The notes beneath the pieces are model-generated. The model searched no databases. It was given only the letters and a program-made list of their open reading frames with translations, and was not told the origin of the DNA. From contig CP136061.1 in NCBI GenBank assembly GCA_032622095.1, positions 263,780,077 through 263,844,076 on the forward strand: 64,000 nucleotides of DNA, read 5' to 3'. The DNA is from Siphonodentalium dalli (Eukaryota; Mollusca; Scaphopoda; Gadilida; Siphonodentaliidae). Both the position numbers and the translations under genes were made by a program. Below, piece by piece: positions 48,831 to 60,825 of the stretch. Every line of letters starts with the position of its first letter. Position 1 is the stretch's first letter.

Positions 48831-49393
48831 ACATTACACTTGTACGTGTGAAGGCTTTTATGGTTATGGCACGAGTCTATAATGTCATGAAACACTGGAG
48901 GTCGTGTCGTCGTCAAATTGAGTGCCATACTACACCAAAGCCTTCCCACAAGTGTGTGATTTTGTGTTTATTACACACTGACGTCAAAACAGTAACAATT
49001 TACGTTGCTTAATATATATGGACACATGTCTGCCATACTAATTTGAAATTAAGGCATTATGTGGTTTTCTATCCTTTATTGGGAATATGTGTTCAATAAA
49101 GCTATATACCTTTAAGAGGCCATTACAAATTAAAGTCTGTGTTCATGGGCTCCGCCCGCATCACTAAAAGTCCGCCGCATCAAAACTATTTATCGCAATT
49201 TAAAAAAAAAGAAAGAAGTCCCCTCCATACGCTAGTGATAGGGACTTATTTTTGGATCACCAGTCACATTTTTAAGAGCACCGGTCACATATTTAAGAGC
49301 ACCGTTTATATTTACTTCTGGTGTCAAAAGCACGTGCTCCAATATTATCGTTTGTCTATTTTTAATCAATTTTGGACTGATTAAAATGGGAAA

Positions 49394-49770
49394 ATGAGTT
49401 TGTTTTCTGTGTGCATTACGACAGGGATCACAGTTATCCCGCAGTGGAGTGTATATGGAGGATTAACCGAAGGAACATCTGTTGGTGAACTTTATGAGAC
49501 AATAAAATGCAATAAATCTGATGATTTTGGCGAAATCCCGAAAATTCCAAACGATTTGAAAGACATTAAACCGAAATTTTATATCGGAAATTCGAGTAGT
49601 TTCAATGGGCAAAAGTGTTTCCTGATGCCAAAGTAGGTGATCTAATAGAAGTAGGTGATCTAATAGAAGTTATTCACAAATACTTTTTTCTTCTTGAAGT
49701 TCCTCCCAATGAATTCAACCAATTTATCAGAACTGTCACTTTAACACCACATGCACAGATCTTCTCAAAA
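49394..49770 (+). pseudogene. Frameshifted coding remnant, unknown protein
   Basis: A frame from ATG 49394 reads about 75 protein-like residues, including 'GGLTEGTSVGELYETIK' and 'EIPKIPNDLKDIKPKFYIG'. It loses sense near 49615. A frame shifted by two bases takes over at about the same point and continues about 50 codons ('VFPDAKVGDLIEV', then 'FFLLEVPPNEFNQF'), stopping at 49770 inside the terminal repeat of the nested MITE at 49756. An 18-bp tandem copy of 'gtaggtgatctaatagaa' lies at the shift. It may be a relic of a protein of the surrounding 6.8-kb element. I do not recognise the family. Confidence 0.35.
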
Positions 49771-50792
49771 TAAGTGTCCCTTTTAACGCGGTCCTCAGGC
49801 GTTAACAACGCGGTCGTAACGTCAACGCAACGTGTTTACGTCAAATGCGTTGTGTTAATGAACAATGCAACACGCGAATATTACAACCACCGCGCCGAAA
49901 AGTATATAGACGATGAGTCGCATAAAGTAGATTTTGTACTATTCAATTTGTTGTTTTATTTACGATCACATATGACCAATTTAGTGTCATTTCCCTACTC
50001 TCCGAAAACCGAAAATCACATATCTGCGCGTTCGTTCGTTCCAAATCAGGCAATTTATTTTCAGCTTTTGACTGGTGTTATGATTTTTATGATATATATA
50101 CATGTCAAGTAGGTACAATGAACACGTGAATCGCACGGAGCGGTCGTGTGGTTGTATTTACCAATGTATGGAGTAAAACACTACGCACGAATATATTGCC
50201 ATAAATGTCTGCTACAGAACTGTTGGAATATATGTACATGTCCATCATTGCAAACAGAACGATGAATACATGTACATTTAATAGGCTTAGTAGCAGTAAA
50301 TAAACCACAATTGACTAAAATTCTGGTTTCGTAGTTGACGAAACCAGAATAACGTCGTCATCTATAATAAATGCGCAGTATAAGCATGACGTATATCCCT
50401 GCACCAGTACATGTATGTCAGTCTCCGTTCAGGGTGTGAATCTGACCAATTAGAACATAAATTGTCAAATATGGGAGGAGTTACAGAATATTATGTGGTG
50501 GTAGTGTGTGTGTGTGGGTTTTTTAAACTCTCTATTATTTTATATAATTATTTATATTGATCTCAAACAGCGTGATGGTATTATTAAAATTCATAAAAGT
50601 TTCAGATTTGATAAAATATTATGTTGATATGAATTATGTTGCATTGACGGTTACCTCGACCTCGTTGAGAAAAATCACAACCGCGTTGGAGTAACGTTAC
50701 GGTCACGTTGCGTTAACACGAGAACCGCGTTGATGGTCACTTCCCAACGCGGTTCCAACGGTCGAGAGGGCCACTTATTTTGAGAAGGTCTG
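49756..50792. mobile_element. Nested non-autonomous element, about 1.04 kb
   Basis: The left end 'cagatcttctcaaaataagt' and the complement of the right end 'cagaccttctcaaaataagt' are near-identical over 21 bases. Both are followed by 'aacgcggt'-rich subterminal motifs ('caacgcg' repeated). This sits inside the 6.8-kb element and interrupts the coding remnant. No clear target duplication was seen. Confidence 0.65.
50320..50350. repeat. Perfect short hairpin
   Basis: 'attctggtttcgt' at 50320-50332, then a five-base loop 'agttg', then the complement 'acgaaaccagaat' to 50350. It lies near the middle of the nested element. Confidence 0.75.
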
Positions 50793-51689
50793 TACTCACA
50801 TCAGCAGCCATCAGTACAAACGTATAATGGTATAAAACGGTATATAGGATTATTGTGGAACACTAGAAAAATAACTTCAGTGTCACTGAGAATTGTTCCT
50901 GATAGTGGATAGTCATGGCCATTGCAGTAAATAAATATATGTAGAGCAATATGTGGCACTGCTACATTTGAATCAGCTTTCTCAGAATTATTAATACAAT
51001 TGTCAGAAGTTTTTGTAATTTGAGTGGTGTGTGTTTCTCTACATGTGTGATTACATTGTACAGTTCTGATATTTGGTGGGAGTCATTGAGCGGTTCTGAC
51101 TCAAAAAACGAGCTTAGTCGCGATCAAATGTCAAATTTCAAATGAATTGTCAAGAACAAATATACCCTAATTAACCTATTTTTACGACTGTCAAACTCTG
51201 AACCAATGGGAAGCGTCCTACTAGTGATTGCGCAATGCCTGTGTTGCCGCGATTGGATAACACGGTGGTCAAGGAACCAATCGAATTGGAGGTTCTCAAA
51301 GGCCTTAGGAAACTTCTTCAAAATATCGGAAACCAAAACAAATCGTTCCTAAATTCCAGTAAGATTAAGTATTTTGAGATTGTAATTCCCAAAATAACCC
51401 GAAAAAGCTCATGCTATGCCTTTCCTCAATAGCCATTTAGAGCCATGCTTTGGGAATTGGGACAACAGAGGTGTCAGAATATTCCCAAGTATTGAGCTAT
51501 ACATGTGATTACACAGAGACAAGTTGTATTACCTGGAATCATGAAAACAGATTATTCGATTTTGAGGTATGTTTTGAAGAATTTAAAATAAGTAATAAAT
51601 ATAAAAAGCCTCTCTCCCTCATCAAACATTTAGACATAATTGCCTGTGAGCCCGGACTTTAATTTTTAATGGCCTTAGGTCAATATGTT

Positions 51690-51830
51690 AATTATGGGCA
51701 ATTTAGAGGCTTAATTTGGTGCAACACTTAACAATCTTCACAAGAACCACTGGGTGGATTACTTTCAAACTTGGTCTTGAGCATTATTGGAACCCATAGT
51801 TTCATATTTGTCTTCAGCAACGCTGGTGTA
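51690..51830 (-). repeat. Inverted copy of the 48.4-kb dispersed repeat
   Basis: Read on the minus strand it gives 'gaaactatgggttccaataa', 'gaccaagtttgaaagtaatc' and 'cacccagtggttcttgtg', matching 48590-48660. Confidence 0.6.
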
Positions 51831-52739
51831 AAATGGCTATTTGTCTAGTTTGGTGCGATTGATTTATAAACTCTGTATTCATGTCGTTTCTTGTTGGTTT
51901 CATGAACACCCCTCCAGACTATTCATATGTATACATTTATAACTATGAGTGGGAGTGTACAATAGTACATATCCCACCTCCCCATTGATAAGAATAAAGC
52001 TCATTCATAATTGAAACAGGCAATGCCGAGACAATAGGAATAATATAGTGTGTGCTTTGAATATGAAACACTGATATCATTCGAGTGGAAGGCTAAACTA
52101 CTAATATATTAGGTAACGGATATCCTAGAATATTGTGATCAGGTGATCACGCTATTAAGGCTCCTCAACCAAAAAATATAAAAATTGCATTAAACAGCAT
52201 ACCAGACCTGTTGAATGAAAATAATATATTCGGAAGATTGGTCCCGATTTTCCGTCAGATTGTTATACATTTGTATCAATATTGTCCGCGGAAAGTCCAC
52301 AAATTTCAACTCATTTTGCATTTTCTAAATTCAATAACAAATTCTTCAGAAATTGTTTAATATGAGACGTACGACACTGAATCAACTATGTGTTATACAA
52401 ATCGACAAAGTATTCCTGCGGAAAACATTGACTTTCTAGTTATAAAATTTATTGATTTCATTTACACATAATTTTTTTATTTGTTTACAGTTAACGAGAA
52501 TGAACAACTTTCGATTCCATTGAGGTATCGCAAAATTTCAAGTATGGTGTTAAAAATGACAACTCCGGAACAGACTAGCGTTCAACTTCAACACATAAAA
52601 GTGACGTGCGGGATCGCACGTGGTCATCCGTCGACAATAAACGCGAATTAGTCTTTGTTTCAGCGACGGAACTTCGAATAAACCGACAGTCTCTTTGGTG
52701 TTTCGTCGGCGGCGTCGGCCTTTAAAGTTTTGTTCTGAA

Positions 52740-52864
52740 AAACTTCGCGACTTTGCCAGTCAAACTGAGGGGAAGTTAGGCGGGCTATCAATCGCCCGCC
52801 TAAAATAATTTTGCGTGGGTTGTAGCATATATATAGGCGGGCAGCCCGCCTGCAAAATGGCAGC
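52740..52864. repeat. GC-rich nested palindromes (ggcgggc)
   Basis: 'ggcgggctatcaatcgcccgcc' region at 52780 and 'ggcgggcagcccgcc' at 52837 are separate stems. The segment ends 'caaaatggcagccctgg', complementary to a CAGGGCTGCCA-type hAT end, but no partner was found. It lies just inside the right terminal array. Confidence 0.5.
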
Positions 52865-53431
52865 CCTGGTTAATGGTTGCTATGGTATATTTCATGGCCA
52901 TTATTTCAAACCATTCGAAATCTCATTAATGGTCATTAAAGTAAAATTATGTTCAACCCATTAAAATGTGGAATGTCATTAATGGCCATACAATTAATGG
53001 CTATGCAAGTAAAAAGTGTTTTTAATGGGAAATTAATGCCCATTAATAGCAATGAAAAAGCTTCTGCAAAAATTAATGGCCATGGCAATTACAAAGTATT
53101 TAATGGCATGATTTTAACGGCCATTATTCGTTGTCCTTTAAGTGTTTTTATGGGAAATTAATGCCCATTAACAGATGTCATCACCCATTAATTTGTTTTA
53201 ATGGCCTTTACTCGATACTTAATGCCCATTAACACATATTGTGTACGTGCCATTAAATATTTTTGAATTTAATGCCCATTAATGGTCCGTATTAATGGCA
53301 ATTTAATGGCACTTAAAGGACAACGAATAAGAGTTTTTTTAATGGGATTTTAATTGGTTTTTAATGGTGTTTTAATGACTTCTGATTAATGGTGACTTAA
53401 TGGTCATTTAATGGGTTGATGTGCAGTAGTG
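52865..53431. repeat. Right inverted terminal array, AATGGCCATTAA type
   Basis: 'ttaatggtcattaaag', 'ttaatgcccattaa' and 'aatggccatt' recur every 15-40 bp up to 'aatgggttgatgtgcagtag'. It is the mirror partner of 46587-47200. Confidence 0.65.
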
Positions 53432-53484
53432 TAACTTATTCGAAGCAAGAGGTATTTCTTATAAGCTAATCCGTCGTTTCACAG

Positions 53485-53735
53485 GAGAACCACCAAAAGT
53501 AGAAAGCAGAAGTAAAACAAGCGAAAAACATTCCGAAGAAAGTCACACACGCTTAAAGTTCAAACAGACACTCATGACGCTCAAGTTTGTCAGCGTTTTT
53601 GGCGTTTCTTATTGGCTAGCCGGTACTTATCACGCACCATGCAGCCTTGATGCGTGCACATGGGATATATATATTTCGACTGTTGTAACACGGAGGCTTG
53701 TTAGTTTCGATTCCGTGCTTCATTTATTTGCATGA
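53485..53735 (+). CDS. Possible second exon of the PAN-like gene
   Basis: An acceptor-like 'cgtcgtttcacag' ends at 53484, with a 'gctaat' branch-point-like motif 15-20 bases upstream. The frame that fits the phase-1 donor at 44308 stays open for 82 codons to TGA at 53733-53735. It begins with a charged linker (EPPKVESRSKTSEKHSEES). The exon starts only 46 bp beyond the 3' target repeat of the 6.8-kb element, so that element would lie wholly in the intron. The link to exon 1 is inference from phase. The later part may be read-through past an unseen donor. Confidence 0.3.
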
Positions 53736-53739
53736 GTCT

Positions 53740-56700
53740 TGTTGCTTTATATGGGTAATTATACACTTGTGATTGGTATGAACTATTATCCCGAGTATTG
53801 TTAACATTGCTGTACTATTAAGTCATAGTTTACGAATGTCCAGTCGCGAATTCATGAACTGACTTAAAACACAGGTTTGACATACATGTATATATCGATA
53901 AATGCGACATATAAGAACGTGTTATGTACACAGAATAGACCCCGGCTGAGAACAAATCCACGCCCATTGACACGCATCGTATGGGAGGTGATTGCACGTG
54001 GATATATGCCGTGACAACAATTGCATAGGTATTGCACAGCTTCCCTGGAAAAGCATTGTTTGAAATTATACAAACATATAATACAATATTTGTTTTCGCT
54101 GTAAATATAACGTAGTATATATGCGTAATATATACTGTCGACGCAATTGTCTGTATGTTTGACAAGAATGCATTTTAGGATATTTGTTATTCGCGAATTA
54201 TCAACGTAATATCGTTCTGTACAGAACAGTAACTCTATTATTAGTGAGCAGTGTACGTTTTAGTGTGATTGATACAACTGGTATCCAAATTAACGTGCTG
54301 CCTTTTCTGAAGAAGCGAACTATATATCGAATAGTGGTCCCGTTGGGAATGTTGTGGGAGACATGACCCTTCGAAATTACGAATGTCGATTTGTGTTATA
54401 AAGCATAATATAAAGTGCCATTTCTGAGAAATAGAAGGTCGTGTGAGAACAAAGCATCTGGGGTTTATAAGTAAAAATGTCTCATAACATTGAGCTTTAA
54501 GGCGCATATAATAAAAATAATACCTTCGTTTGTTTGTTTGAATACCCGATGCATATCATATCATAATGCTGATTTCTCTTGAAGGATATCTTAAAGTGAA
54601 GGTGGCGGATTATTTGTTCTATTTAATCGCACATGATTTCCTAGACTTAGTGTAGCAATTAGAGTTTTAGATGGGTCAAGGCATCCGTCGCATTTGTAGC
54701 CATCTTTTCAAATTGATCGCAACTGTAGCCAGCTTTTCATATTCAGGTGGGTCTAATGCACGAGACTAATTGTTTGGCTGATCACATGAGTAGATGAATG
54801 AAAAACAACTTACATTTATAAGGGAGGAAATAAACTATATATTCGTTAATAATTTATATACCTAATGTCATGAAATCGAGTTACATACTTATAATTTAAT
54901 TTGGAAGTCGCCATTTTGGTCGCGTGATCACGCGACGAAGTATATTGCGTCATTCAATGATATATAATTTTAAAAGCTAGATGCAACAGATTACTGTTGT
55001 CGCCTGTGATAGTTTAAACATATTTTATTGTATCATTAATGTATAATTGGGGCACAAATTATACAACTCAGATAGCTCCTCTCCCCATAAAGTTACAACA
55101 CGTTATTTTGATAACAAGATGGTATATAATATGTTTAAATTGTTTTTTTGTGTTACCAGATCCAGGTTAGATATGTGAGTTATTTTGGTTTGATTACTGA
55201 TTGTTGACATTGGAGAGATGCGTTACTTAGTTTAGTAGCTTTGGGGTAGCTATGTGATAAGCTGGCTATGAATATGATCGATGCCTTGTGACAATGACCC
55301 CATCGGCGGCAATTAGTGTGTTCATCCGGTCTTTAATGTATCGAAACATTAACGTGAGGAGTGAACAGACTAATTATCACGCAAAACAGTCATACCACGT
55401 TGATTCTTAGCAAGCCACTGTGTATCCACTCCCCGTGCATTAGTACAGCTACGAGGAACTGGTGAATGTGTTACAATTTATCGTCGGTGATAATTGTGTA
55501 ATTGCAATGGACTCATCACTGGCTTTTTCTAGGTGGGTGAACAACCCTCCATCCATGTGATTATGTCCGCGTAGTTTATGTTAGAGTAAATGACTTTACA
55601 TCGTATTAAAATAGTTCATTGTCAACGCAACACAGTACAGTAAAGTACAGTACCGTCCCGTCGATATATTGGAAGTCTTGTGTGTCATATAGGTTGGGTG
55701 TCCAAACCGTGATCCCAGTACTACAGAGGGTTGGCTAATGGCCACCAATTGAATGGCACTGTTAACGCCATGTATATGTGTTCACTATACATTAACATGT
55801 ACAAAACATATTTGATTTTAAAAAGCGATAACTTATGGGATAAACATGCCATTTAGTGTGTCTATCACCATTCTAATTGACACCGGCCAATGGTGTTCTG
55901 TCTGTATTTGAATGACCTCGAAATGTATTGTGTGACGAACAACAGCAATAGTGGAAATACTGAAATTTGTGATTTTTACACAAAAAAGACGGTTTTTATT
56001 ACGCGACAATTCAGCTTTTATATATGGTTGGATAATTTTTTAAATACCAACATCCCATCAGAACTATGGACGGGGAATTCTATGTAGCACTCAATTCAGC
56101 AAACAAATTTGGTTACCCGTTTACCCCAGCCTTATGTTGGAATGACCCCTCTATCCGCTGGCACACGTTTTATTCGGGGCCTCGACCATGCAGAGTATCT
56201 AAACAAACTAGAGATGTTATGTGAAATCGGATAGTTTACTTCAATTATATCCATTATGTGGGATGTTATACTCTATTACGGCAGCTAGAGCAGGCCCGTG
56301 TCATACTGTCATTGGCATGCCGTAATTATATCCAACATTCAACCAACATCGACATAATGGAAAACACAAGACGCCGAGTGCCGAAATCTGCAAGCCGGTA
56401 CCATTTCACTAATTTTATTTCAGTGGTATATATTGACAATGTGACATGCATATTTAACAGTATATTATACAATCTTGAATATATTACACTGAATAAACTA
56501 TATTTATGTATTGTCTGCAATGTAAACATATGGATTACAGATTCTGTATTGCTGTTCTGATTGCATGTGTGTAATATGGGAACAACACGATAAATAATCA
56601 ACAGCACAATGGTGCAAACAAATAAAGTGGTAAGTGCATCAGTATGTCAGGATCGAAGGCTAAAGGACACAGCGGTGATCAGAATGGATATGGCATAGTA

Positions 56701-56783
56701 TATAAAATTTAATTGCTGCACAGTCAATTCCCATGAGGTATAACCCCAACGAGGAGTGAGCCGTGCAACGTTTTGGGCGTATC
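53740..56783. other. Intergenic, no gene recognised
   Basis: I see only short unconnected frames (up to 111 codons) with no domain and no clear element ends. AATAAA at about 54511 could end a transcript from the PAN-like gene, but this is weak. Confidence 0.4.
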
Positions 56784-56914
56784 TTAAAATCCACACAACT
56801 TATTCATGTTTATACTATCGGTTGTTTTTAGAATTGAGCAGAAGTTATAAACGTCTGAATGCTCTGTAACGTTTCTGGGTAGAAATATGTTTCTTAATCA
56901 GCTAACACTGGGAC
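56784..56914 (-). pseudogene. LINE ORF2 C-terminus, distal fragment
   Basis: On the minus strand the frame reads 'LRNIFLPRNVTEHSDVYNF' and ends 'NKLCGF' before a stop at 56784-56786. This resembles the extreme C-terminus that follows the cysteine-rich motif in many animal LINE reverse-transcriptase proteins. One in-frame stop lies near 56898. The proximal part of the same frame is at 62032-62337, on the other side of the gypsy-type element. No poly-A or microsatellite tail was pinned down. Confidence 0.55.
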
Positions 56915-57042
56915 TGTCATGTTTATAGATATAGAGTTATGTTTCTTGTATCTACTATGAGAATAATCAAGTTGTATTTTATTCAACATTATACAATCAA
57001 TCTAATCAGTCCTGATGGATATGTAAGGCCATAAACACATAA
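56915..57042 (+). repeat. 5' LTR, 128 bp
   Basis: It begins TGTCATGTTTATAG and ends ACACATAA directly before the primer-binding site. The last A pair is CA in the 3' copy, the usual LTR end. It is short for a gypsy LTR. Confidence 0.8.
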
Positions 57043-57060
57043 TTTGGCGACGAGGATAAC
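57043..57060 (+). other. Primer-binding site
   Basis: 'tttggcgacgaggataac' immediately follows the 5' LTR. The wording 'TGGCGACGAGGAT' occurs at this position in many animal gypsy elements; the tRNA primer is not determined here. Confidence 0.6.
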
Positions 57061-57121
57061 CAACGAGTCCCTCCATCGATTCATTGAATAGACAATACGA
57101 TCAATAGACATCAAAAACGTC

Positions 57122-57827
57122 ATGGCAGAATTACATATGTTCCCTAATGTCAACGTACTGGAAGAGTCTCCCATAGCAACACGATGGCCCACATATATCG
57201 ATCGGTTCGACAATTTTATTGTAGTATGAAATATAAACAATGATGCTAGAAAGGGGCGCTGTTGCTCCATTATTCAGGCTCTGCTGTGTATGACATATTA
57301 GAAACTATCAAAGATGAACCGGCCCCGCAGCCGCCGCAGGTGATGGTCAACAGCCTGTACAAGGAAATGTATATGAGGCGTGTGTTCAAAAACTCAATAT
57401 GTACTTCAATCCGAATACTAATTTGACACATGAACATTATACATTCCGCCAATGTCGACATAAGCCTGGACAGTCAATGGATGCATTCAACACGCGACTA
57501 CAACAAATGACCAAGATATGTGAATTCCCCGATTCTGATGAAGAAATCAAGTCTCAAATATTCTTTGTTACCGAGTCATCGAAAATATGTCGGCAGGCAT
57601 TGCGACCCGACTTAACATTACAACAAATTCTTATTCTTGCTCGTACAAAGGAAGTTTCGGAGGTACTTGCTTCGGACATTGAATATACATGTACATCGCA
57701 GATAAATCCACATCAAGTGCATTCTAATGTGGAGGACACGGACACAGACATTGCTCATAAAATAAACTATCAGCGAAAGCCACGTCATTTCAACAAAGTC
57801 AAAACGCAAACACATAGAGGTCAGTAA
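57122..57827 (+). pseudogene. gag: gag remnant (gypsy type)
   Basis: ATG at 57122 opens a frame with 'PTYIDRFDNFIV', similar to the start of gypsy gag domains, and hits a stop after about 35 codons. The matrix/capsid-like region resumes in another frame from about 57265 ('YDILETIKDEP') and again, open from 57399 to 57827, with 'GQSMDAFNTRLQQMTKICEF'. The zinc-knuckle region cannot be recognised. Gag would form the particle that packages the element RNA. At least two frame changes make it non-functional. Confidence 0.75.
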
Positions 57828-57959
57828 CGTTGAAAACAATCAACACACACTTATATACATGCAGCTTCAGTAGGTGGCTACGAAGATTTCGACTATGATG
57901 AATATTGAATTTGAATCCGAAGGAAAGCTCCGAAGGTTATAGTAGGCCGCATAAAACCA

Positions 57960-60825
57960 TAACATAATCTGAGACATCAATCAACGTATTGTTGGATTCT
58001 GGCGCATCAGTTAACAATATGCCATCAGAAACTTTCAAATCTTCAAAAGAAACTCCAAAGCTCGAACATGTTCGGTCGTCAGATCATAAAATCTTTGCAA
58101 ACAATTCCAACGAACCATTACCTATTAAATGAAAATTCACTACACTTGTATCTGTGCAAGATGAATCATATGTCGCAACATTCTACATGTATGTGATTGA
58201 TGGGAAAAGCGAGTCATTGCTATGTTTCAGAACATGTCAAAATGTGTGTCTTCTCCATGTTATGTATTATGTGACCAACAACGATTCATGCAAAAGTATT
58301 CTTTACCAATACAAAAAGCGGTTTTCTGGAATTGGAAAATTGAAAGATTATGAGGTCAAATTGGACATGGATCCGAACATTCCATCAGTTGCACAACCGC
58401 CACGTTGCGTACCATTTCACATAAATCAGACATATCGAACGTGTTACAGATTGTGTGGTGTCTCTAAATGATCCAGATAAGATCTGACTTTGTGTCGACA
58501 TGAGATGAGCTAACAAGGCCATAATCCGAGAGCGTCATATATATCCAACTATCGATGATATTATCACAAGTGAATGGATCAACATTGTTTTCGAAGGAAG
58601 ATCTGAACTGAGGTTTTAGTCAACTCCTCCTGCACCCAGATAGCCGTTACATTACAACAACGCACATGGTTGTACCGATATATACGATAAAATTTTGGTA
58701 ACAGCTCAGGTCCAGAGAAATTCAATCAGCTCATCAGGGACACACTTTCTGGCATCCGAACGTAATAAACATAGCCGATGATAGTTTAGTTCATGCGTAA
58801 ACGGATCACGAACATGGTGATACACTGAAGAAAGTGCTTCAGCGTCTCGACGATAATAATCTAACCTTAAATCAAGACAAATGTGATTGGAAGAAGTCGG
58901 AGGTAAAATGTTTTTGAATGATTTTCTCAGAGGAGGGAATAAGGATGGATCCATACAAAATAAAGTCAATCTCAAATATCGAGAGCCGCAATCAGTTGCT
59001 GAATTACGTTCTTGGAATGGTAACGTATGCTTTCCGGTATATACCAAACTTTGCTAGACTTAGTAAGCCGCTCAGAAAGTTAACTCATACAAATACCAAA
59101 TTTGTTTGGGAATCGCAACAAAATCAAGCATTCGTGGCAATTCAGAAGTACATAACAGATGATAATTGCTCAGCGTACTTCAATGCTGATGCCGAAACGG
59201 AGCTTATAGCTGATGGATCGCTGAATGGACTTGGCTTGATTTTGGGTCAGAAACAGAAATCTGGACTGATGAAACAAGTTGCGTATGTAAGTAAAATTCT
59301 GACGCCGACTGAAAAGCGATAGATTCAGTCAGAAATTGAAGCTTTAGCGATTACATTGGGTCTTCAACATTATCGACAAGCAGTGAACAGTGGTTAGTGA
59401 TCATCAGCCCCTGGTAACTATACACAATAGTTCGAGATCATATATGTCACCTCTGGTGGAGCGTTGGTGTTGAAAGTGCAAGAGTACAATTTCACGGTGG
59501 TGTGTCAACCGGGAAAATCCAATCTGGCTGACTTTGTTTCTAGATATTCCTCCAAAATCATATATAATACTCCGCCAATCGCATCGACTTGGATGCAATG
59601 TGCCGAGGAATATATTTCGCATCTCTCAATGGAAGTTGTACCTAAAGCAATGACTTTTGCCAACATAAAAATTGCATCGAAGGAGAACCCTACGATCCAG
59701 GAGGTGATTATACATATTCATGGTAATTTATGGTCTGAGGCCGAGAATCTCAATATATCTGATTTGCACGTGATCAGAAGTGTTGTTGACGAGTTCGCTA
59801 TTGTTAAAGAGTATGTACTTCTTCGTGGAACATGACTCTTGATTCAAGAAAAACTGCATCCAAAAGTTATCGCGATTGCCCATGAATGACATCTTGGAAT
59901 TGTTAAAACCAAACAATGTCTCCGAGAGAAAGTTTGGTTTCCTGCAATCGACAGAAAAGTGGAATCAGTTATAAAAAATCTGTAGACTAAAATCTAAATC
60001 GGAACCAATTCATATGAATGAACTTCCGGCAAATGCATGGGAGAGTGTATCGGAGGATGTCTGTGGACAACTATGAGCTGGGGGTACTTAATTGTTGTCG
60101 TGGATGAGTATTCGAGTAAACAGACAATGGGAGCCCCTTCAATTCAGAGAACATTTAGGAGTTCTCTGAGTACCTGGGATTTAAGCACCATAGGATAGCA
60201 TCAGTTTGGCCACAAGCGAACGGTAAAGTGGAAAAGTTTATGTTTAACATTAAATAGGTACTGCAGACTGCAAGTGTGGAAGGCAAACCATTTCAGCAAA
60301 TTCTACATCAATATTTAAGAAACTATCTGGCAACACAACAATCAACAACTGGAGCTACACCGTATTCACTGATACTCAACTACAGAATTGGAACAAAACC
60401 CCCCTTTGTTTCTAAACCGTTGGACGATAAGAATATTAGAGACGCTGACACAAGAAACAAAGCTAAGACAAAAGCATACACCAACAAAAGACGGTCTGCG
60501 AAACATAGAGACATTTACATTGGCGATGCAATTTTAGTAAAACAAGGCGGTAAAGGGAAGCTGGTCACAAAATATAAAGCGAAGCCATACAAAGTCTTGA
60601 AGGTAAAGTTTCCAGATTACAGTGGAAAGTAAAGAGGATCATCGAATAACAAGGAACATTTCATATTTCAAGAACATTTCAAACAATCTCTATAATCAAC
60701 ATGATTCAGATTCAGACGAGGAGTATGGAGATGATAGTCGAAATCAGCCACCTGACATGATTGAACCGGGGGTTCCTCCACAGTGTGACATAACGCCATA
60801 TACAATTGCCCATACCCCTTTATAA
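57960..60825 (+). pseudogene. pol: pol remnant: protease, RT, RNase H, integrase
   Basis: Protease: 'LLDSGAS' at about 57987-58009. RT start: 'GIGKLKDYEVKLDMDP' at 58330, then 'CVDMR' and 'HIYPTIDDI' near 58500-58555. The RT catalytic box is 'NIADDSLVHA' at about 58770, the YxDD position with I for Y. RNase H: 'ELIADGSLNGLGLILGQ' at 59200 and 'VAYVSKILTPTEKR' at 59280, followed by 'CQPGKSNLADFVSRY' at about 59505. Integrase: an HH-type start near 59855-59900, 'GFKHHRIASVWPQANGKVEK' at about 60180-60235, and a C-terminal segment open at 60276-60632. The acidic tail (DSDSDEEYGDDSR) ends at 60825. There are many stops and shifts. The RT palm is poorly kept between 58560 and 58760. Not functional. 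Confidence 0.85.

Larger units (their letters stand above)
46579..53439. mobile_element. 6.8-kb DNA element with minisatellite inverted ends
   Basis: The ends carry 'cactactgcac' (46603) and 'gtgcagtagtg' (to 53431), each followed inward by 'caacccatta' and about 570-600 bp of degenerate 'aatggccattaa' and 'ttaatgcccattaa' repeats in inverted orientation. The 8-bp sequence TAACTTAT is present exactly at 46579-46586 and 53432-53439, as expected for an 8-bp target duplication (hAT, P or related superfamilies). The left end has about 16 extra bases compared with the right. No intact transposase is visible; the interior contains broken frames, a nested MITE and dispersed repeats. Confidence 0.6.

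Noticed and set aside
52491-52651. Alternative second exon for the PAN-like gene (acceptor 'ttgtttacag', 53 codons, correct phase)
   Set aside because: It has a better polypyrimidine tract than 53485 but lies inside the 6.8-kb transposon. A host exon there would require the element to have captured it, so I preferred the site just outside. It cannot be excluded.
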